A stretch of 10,818 nt of DNA from Anaerolineae bacterium. Its GTDB lineage: Bacteria; Chloroflexota; Anaerolineae; B4-G1; DUEL01. A program made the position numbers and the translations under genes. Below the pieces are notes generated by a model. That model made no database searches and was not told where the DNA came from. It was given only the letters and a program-made list of their open reading frames with translations. The stretch is from positions 1-10,818 of the forward strand of contig JAFGOJ010000060.1 in the NCBI GenBank assembly GCA_016926575.1. Direction: 5' to 3'. Below, one piece after another: positions 6,767 to 10,818 of the stretch; the first letter of the stretch is position 1; the number at the start of each line of letters is the position of its first letter.

Positions 6767-8729
6767 ACACCACCCGATCCCCGATCACCCGCCCATCCGC
6801 ACCCAGTACCGCCCGCCGCTCCCCCGTACGCGGATCGTAAAGCCCCACTTCCAACGCGTAAGGACCCGCCGGCGCATCCGCCGGCAACGCGAACCGGTGC
6901 ACCTGCACGAACCGATCCCCCTCCCACACCGCCGCCGGATCGACCCATAACCCATCATCGACCGCCACCAGCGTCCCGTCCGGCGCTAACAAATGCGCGA
7001 AGACCGCCAGCCGCGGCCCGGAGTAGACCCCCGGCGGCGGCGGGTTCGCCACCAACGGCATCGGCGGCAGGTCCAACGGCTCCTCCACCCGCCACGCCAG
7101 CCAGACCGTCGCTTCACCCTCCACCCACTCGACGCCAACCAGGCTCAACCCATTGTCGAAGCGCGCAACCGCCTCCGCACCGACCAGCGGTAAACCGGAC
7201 GGCAACGAATACACGGCCAGATCCCCCTCACGGACGGGGACCTCGGGGCCGAGCAACTCGGCCAGCGCCGGGTCCGGCTGCGGAAATGCCGGCTGCACGT
7301 ACACCCCACCCTCCCCCGCCGGCAGGAGCAGCGCGCGCTCCGGATTGACCCACCGCACGCGCACGTCGTCCCGCCGCAGGTCGTCCGCCAGCGCCACGCG
7401 ATCCCACGGCCCCATCAACACGCTCCCCACGACCACGTCCGTCACCTCCGGGTGCAGGTTCAAATACTGCGCCGCCTGGCGATAATCCGCCCGGTACAGA
7501 AACCGCACCATCTCCTGCTGCGGCCAGACGACGAAATAGTCGATCAGATCACGGGCCGCGATGGAGCACACTCCCGCGCCCAGCACCAACCCCGCCAGCG
7601 TCAGGCGCAGCGCGCGCGAGCCGGGCAATCGCCGGACCAAAAACGCCCCGACCGCCGCCAGCGGCAGCGCCACGAGCACCATCACCACCGGTTGCGCCAC
7701 GATCGTGTGGCCCAGGCTCGCCGGCGGCAGCGTGACCAGCGCCGGACCGAGCCCCGCCGCCAGCCAAACCAGCAACAGCGCGCTCTCGGGCCGCCGCCAC
7801 CGCCACACGCACGCCGCCAGCCCAACGAAAAACAACGCCGCGCCCAGCGCCCCAAACACCGGCCGCCCCGAGATGTTGTACAGCCACTCAGCGTCGCCGG
7901 TGGCGTGAAACATCCCCAAAGTGCCCCGCACAGTGTCGAGCAACGGGCCGGGGTTGCCCGCCAGCAACTCGTGCAACGGCACCGCCAGCTCAGAGATACG
8001 CGCGTCGGCCCCGATGCCCAGTCGCGCCGCCTCGCTCCGCCCCTGCGCGATAGACACCCACAACGGCACCGTCGACACGGCCGTCACGGCCAACGCCAGC
8101 ACCAACGCGCGCCGCCACCCCTGCCAACGCGCCCGGTGGAAGAGCGCCGCGTACACGCCGAACGCCAACAGAATGAAAGGCACCACCCGACTGGAGGTGT
8201 AGGTATACAGCGCCGCCGTGAGCCCCAACCCGGCCACCCACCCGGCGCGCTTCTCCCGCTCGCCGCGCCAGAACCAGTACAGCGCCGCCAGCGCCGGCGG
8301 CAACACCAACGCGTGGCGCAGCCCGACGCGGCTGTACATGAGCGACCAGAAGTTCAGCGCCAGCAGGAACGCCGCCAGCAGCCCCACCGACCGCCCAAAC
8401 AGTCGCCGCGCCAGGACGATCGTCAACGCCACGGTCAGCACACCGCAGGCGACGGAAAGCAGGTGCGCGCCGGTCGGGTTCATGCCCACCAGCGCCACCG
8501 TCGCCGCGTGCAGGGTGTGATACAGCGGTTCGTGGCCCGACGCCCCGGTGAAGTACCACGTCGGGTGGCCGTCCAGTACCTGCCCCGTGAGGACGTGGAT
8601 GTTGATCAACTCGTCGTCCCGCCATCCCGGCGGCACCGTCACCGGCTGCCATACCCGCGCCCACAGCGCCAGCAGCAGCACGACCACAACCGCTGCCCAC
8701 TCCCAACCCGCCACGCGCGACCGGATCAC
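6756..8729 (-). CDS. GT39/PMT-family multi-pass membrane glycosyltransferase (paralogue B)
   Basis: A 657-residue protein starting at GTG 8729. The frame stays open upstream to 9188, but that stretch lies inside gene C and reads as low-complexity Gly/Arg/Ala. GGAGG 4 nt before the GTG, a GTGA overlap with the stop of C, and an N-terminus matching A (AGWEWAAVVVV against LAWWEWGGLVV) fix the start. The catalytic-type DE pair is at 39-40 (PGWRDDELIN), HEPLYHTL at 66-73, and the paralogue motifs at 287 (SGRPVF), 398-412 (DYFVVW to LYR) and 457-470 (VRWVNPERALLLPA). A C-terminal beta-sandwich spans about 525-657 (VFAHLLAPDG, GDRFVQVHRF, GPYALEVGLYD). Role as for A: transfer of a sugar from a lipid-linked donor at the outer face of the membrane, acceptor unknown. 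Very high GC. Confidence 0.88.
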   Translation of the reverse strand: MIRSRVAGWEWAAVVVVLLLALWARVWQPVTVPPGWRDDELINIHVLTGQVLDGHPTWYFTGASGHEPLYHTLHAATVALVGMNPTGAHLLSVACGVLTVALTIVLARRLFGRSVGLLAAFLLALNFWSLMYSRVGLRHALVLPPALAALYWFWRGEREKRAGWVAGLGLTAALYTYTSSRVVPFILLAFGVYAALFHRARWQGWRRALVLALAVTAVSTVPLWVSIAQGRSEAARLGIGADARISELAVPLHELLAGNPGPLLDTVRGTLGMFHATGDAEWLYNISGRPVFGALGAALFFVGLAACVWRWRRPESALLLVWLAAGLGPALVTLPPASLGHTIVAQPVVMVLVALPLAAVGAFLVRRLPGSRALRLTLAGLVLGAGVCSIAARDLIDYFVVWPQQEMVRFLYRADYRQAAQYLNLHPEVTDVVVGSVLMGPWDRVALADDLRRDDVRVRWVNPERALLLPAGEGGVYVQPAFPQPDPALAELLGPEVPVREGDLAVYSLPSGLPLVGAEAVARFDNGLSLVGVEWVEGEATVWLAWRVEEPLDLPPMPLVANPPPPGVYSGPRLAVFAHLLAPDGTLVAVDDGLWVDPAAVWEGDRFVQVHRFALPADAPAGPYALEVGLYDPRTGERRAVLGADGRVIGDRVVYGE

Positions 8730-10759
8730 GGCACCTCCACCGCTTGCAACACGATATGATCGCCCACCACCCCGCCCTCGACCACCACCGGCAGGCGCAC
8801 CCAATCGGTGCGCCGGTACGCCCCCACCCACACCGTCAGCGGTCCCTCGGTCAGCTCGGATGCCAACGTAAAGCGATGAACCTGGGCCACCCAATCGCCC
8901 GCCTCCCAATCCCAGGCCGGCGCGTCCAACCGGTCCTCCTGCCCCACGATAGCCCCCGCCGCGTCGACGGCGTGAGCAAAGAGCACCAGGTCTTGCTCTG
9001 CATTGGAGAGGTCGGCCGGGCGCACAGGGGCGGGATCGAGCACTTCCCACAGCGTAAGCAACTCGACCGCCCCGCCCGCCACGCGCAGGTCGTAGCCTAA
9101 GAGGCGCAGCGCCCCGCCGAGAGCGCCCACTCCCGGCGCGGGCTGGATCCGCGCCGCCAGCGCCGCCCGGCTGGCCTGGACATCCCACGCGTAGACGACG
9201 AAGGACGGGTCCAGGTCACCGGCACGCAGCGGCACGCGCTCGTGCACCGCCAGGCCGGGCAGGTCGAAGAGCGGGTCGAGCGGCGCGCTGGCAGGGGCGA
9301 TCAGCCGCGCCGACTCCACCGCCGGGAGCACCAGCGCGCGACTCGCATCGAACCAGCGCGTCGACAGGTCCGCGCGGCGCAGGCTGACCTGGAAGACGTA
9401 AGGGTCGTGGGGCGCGTGGGGCGTGTGGGAGGAAAGCGCCACGACGCCGCCCGCGTCCGCCGCGTCCAGGTAGGCAGCCGCCTCGACGAGCGCGTGCCGG
9501 TAAGCGGCGCGCACGTCGGCGGATTGGCCCCAGGTGACGAAATAATCGCGGGCTGCCAGCCCGCCGGCGACCAGCACCAGAGCCGTCGCCCCCACACCCA
9601 CCATCCAGGCCGCCCGACGGCCCCAACGGGCAGCCGCCCAACGCGCACATGTCACTACCGCCAGCGCGGGGAGCACGTAGACCGCCGGCAACGCGACGAT
9701 GCTGCGGGTGGTCATGGCCCGCGCGCCGGTCAGCAAGGAGGGCGCTATGCCGATCAGGAGCCACATCGACGCGAAGGCGTACCCCGGTCGCCGCCAGCGG
9801 ACCAGACACAGGACGATGCCGGCGAGGAAGAGCGCGCCGGTCAGCGGATCGAGGAAAGGCCGTCCTGGAATCGCGTAAGCCAGAAAATCGTCCCCCCGCC
9901 CCGGCAAGAAGAGCGCGCCAAGCCCTTCCCAGACAGTACGCCCCACCGCCGAGGCATCCCCCGCGGCCAACGCCTGCAGCGGTTCATCGAGCATCCCCAG
10001 TCGCTGTTCGGCATCGGAGTGCGCGCGCAGGTAGGCAAAGAGCGGGGCCGCCAGCAACAGCCCGGCCGCCAACCCCGCCAACAGCGGCCGCCAGGCCCGG
10101 CGCAGCGCGGCCCGGTCAACCAGCAGCAGGTAACCCAGGAAGGCGGGGAAAAGCAACCACACCGCGCGCGCGGGGAGGTAGGTATAGAGCGTCCCGCCGA
10201 TGAACAACGCAAAGAGCGCCGCCAGCAACCACCGCCGCCAGCCCGGCCTGCCGTAGAGTATGCGCCAGAACACGTACACGGCAGCGGTGAAAAGCGCAGG
10301 GAGCAGCGTCGAGCGAAGCGCCTGGCGGCTCGTCGCCAGGGACCAGAAGGACGCCGCCTGGAACGCCAGCGCAGCCAGCGCCACGGGGGCGTCGAAAGCA
10401 CGGCGGGCCCAGGCGAAGGTCAGCAGCAAGGTGAACAGGCCGCATGCCACAGAGCAGAGGCGCATCGTCCAGGGCGTGGGGCCAAGCAGGGCCATCGCTC
10501 CGGCGACCAGGTAGTCGTACAGCGGTTCCCGTCCGTAACCGACCGTCTGGTAGAGCGGGCGTGCACCGTTCAGGATCGCCTCAGCGTCGTGGGCATGCCC
10601 GGCCTCGTCGTGGGTCAGGCCAGGCGGCACGCGCTCCAGGGCATGCAGGCGCACGGTCAGGGCCACCAGCAGGAGGGCCATGGCCGTGCCAAGCACGGCC
10701 CATCGGCGGTGTGAAGAAGCGTGTGTGTAAGAAAGGTTCCTTTTCGAAGTAGCAGCCAC
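8726..10759 (-). CDS. GT39/PMT-family multi-pass membrane glycosyltransferase (paralogue C)
   Basis: A 677-residue protein when started at GTG 10759. A TTG at 10807 and the open frame to the edge are alternatives, but the GTG has AGAGGTGA 7 nt upstream and sits just after the stop of the preceding gene. The first membrane segment is about 20-40; the DE pair is D51/E52 in PGLTHDEAGH; REPLYDYL follows at 77-84. PGRPFLDPLT (298-307), DYFVTWGQSADVRAAYR (405-421) and STRWFDASRALVLPA (466-480) align with A and B. The C-terminal beta-sandwich spans about 543-677 (LTLWEVLDPAP, VLFAHAVDAAG, GDWVAQVHRFTL). It is the most diverged of the three: the loop motif is AIPGRP instead of N(V/I)SGRP. It is a predicted polyprenyl-phosphate-sugar-dependent transferase; substrate not deducible. 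First of the three coupled paralogues. Confidence 0.87.
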   Translation of the reverse strand: MAATSKRNLSYTHASSHRRWAVLGTAMALLLVALTVRLHALERVPPGLTHDEAGHAHDAEAILNGARPLYQTVGYGREPLYDYLVAGAMALLGPTPWTMRLCSVACGLFTLLLTFAWARRAFDAPVALAALAFQAASFWSLATSRQALRSTLLPALFTAAVYVFWRILYGRPGWRRWLLAALFALFIGGTLYTYLPARAVWLLFPAFLGYLLLVDRAALRRAWRPLLAGLAAGLLLAAPLFAYLRAHSDAEQRLGMLDEPLQALAAGDASAVGRTVWEGLGALFLPGRGDDFLAYAIPGRPFLDPLTGALFLAGIVLCLVRWRRPGYAFASMWLLIGIAPSLLTGARAMTTRSIVALPAVYVLPALAVVTCARWAAARWGRRAAWMVGVGATALVLVAGGLAARDYFVTWGQSADVRAAYRHALVEAAAYLDAADAGGVVALSSHTPHAPHDPYVFQVSLRRADLSTRWFDASRALVLPAVESARLIAPASAPLDPLFDLPGLAVHERVPLRAGDLDPSFVVYAWDVQASRAALAARIQPAPGVGALGGALRLLGYDLRVAGGAVELLTLWEVLDPAPVRPADLSNAEQDLVLFAHAVDAAGAIVGQEDRLDAPAWDWEAGDWVAQVHRFTLASELTEGPLTVWVGAYRRTDWVRLPVVVEGGVVGDHIVLQAVEVP
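8730..8738 (-). promoter_or_regulatory. Ribosome binding site and GTG start of paralogue B
   Basis: GGAGG at 8738-8734 lies 4 nt before the GTG at 8729-8727, inside the last codons of gene C. The C stop (TGA, 8728-8726) overlaps the GTG as GTGA. This decides the B start against a much longer open frame. Confidence 0.75.
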
Positions 10760-10766
10760 GCCGGGG

Positions 10767-10774
10767 TCACCTCT
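10767..10774 (-). promoter_or_regulatory. Ribosome binding site of paralogue C over an upstream stop codon
   Basis: AGAGGTGA is complementary to the 16S rRNA 3' end and sits 7 nt before the GTG at 10759. Its last three bases are the TGA of the preceding frame, the usual layout of closely packed operon genes. Confidence 0.6.
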
Positions 10775-10818
10775 GCCAGCCGAAGCGCTGCTCCAGTGTC
10801 TCCGCAACCTCAGAGAAC
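10767..10818 (-). CDS. C-terminal fragment of an upstream gene (5' part outside window)
   Basis: One minus-strand frame from the right edge reads FSEVAETLEQRFGWQR then TGA at 10769-10767. Only 16 residues are visible, so no family can be assigned. It is favoured as a real gene end because the peptide has ordinary amphipathic composition, the stop is embedded in a good ribosome binding site, and the next start follows 7 nt later. If real, the glycosyltransferase operon begins outside the window. Confidence 0.5.
   Translation of the reverse strand, partial: FSEVAETLEQRFGWQR

Noticed and set aside
7452..8759. Plus-strand open frame of 435 codons opposite paralogue B
   Set aside because: Arg/Gln/His/Pro-rich shadow with no domain; the opposite strand encodes the real gene.
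8730..9188. Extended N-terminus of paralogue B upstream of GTG 8729
   Set aside because: The extra 153 residues are Gly/Ala/Arg low complexity inside gene C in another frame. The GTG has a GGAGG site and matches the N-terminus of A.
9242..10714. Plus-strand open frame of 490 codons opposite paralogue C
   Set aside because: Arg/Gln/Gly-rich low-complexity translation, antisense to a clear membrane protein; a by-product of high GC.
1..10818. CRISPR arrays, tRNA or rRNA genes, transposases and integration sites
   Set aside because: Looked for; no regularly spaced short repeats, cloverleaf sequences, transposase motifs or terminal inverted repeats were found.

Overview
The window looks like a piece of a high-GC, free-living bacterial chromosome, most likely from the Chloroflexota (Anaerolineae or Caldilineae-like). 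This is an inference from gene content: tandem GT39-type membrane glycosyltransferases that carry a C-terminal beta-sandwich, a secreted protein with a Thr-Pro repeat linker, and a DUF11-repeat surface protein. No rRNA, tRNA, CRISPR array, insertion sequence or other mobile element was seen. Every gene I can support lies on the minus strand, so transcription runs from high to low coordinates.

Layout in transcription order. (1) 10767-10818: the last 17 codons or so of an upstream gene running off the right edge. (2) 10759-4742: three consecutive paralogous multi-pass membrane proteins of the GT39/PMT type (here C, B and A). The upstream stop lies inside the ribosome binding site of C, C and B share a 4-nt GTGA overlap, and B and A overlap by 11 nt, so this looks like a translationally coupled operon. 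(3) 4737-4709: a good sigma-70-type promoter (TTGACT, 17 nt, TAGAAT) just after A, driving (4) a secreted two-domain protein with a TP linker (4656-3208). (5) A perfect 13-bp hairpin (3180-3152) ends that unit. (6) A 10-bp inverted repeat (3105-3066) overlapping a candidate promoter precedes (7) an OmpR/PhoB-family response regulator (2988-2299) with no histidine kinase in view. (8) A 9-bp direct repeat with an exact 11-bp period (2276-2257) lies next to an extended -10 box, ahead of (9) a large DUF11-repeat secreted surface protein (2169 to the left edge, incomplete). That gene is easy to miss: it has no stop inside the window and a long spurious open frame lies opposite it.

The theme is the cell surface. 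Three lipid-linked-sugar glycosyltransferase-like membrane proteins, two exported proteins, and a response regulator that may directly control the DUF11 protein. The most checkable new idea is a possible response-regulator box at 2257-2276 linking the regulator to the surface protein. Base composition is uneven: B and C are very GC-rich, while A, the TP-linker protein and the intergenic regions around the regulator are clearly richer in AT.
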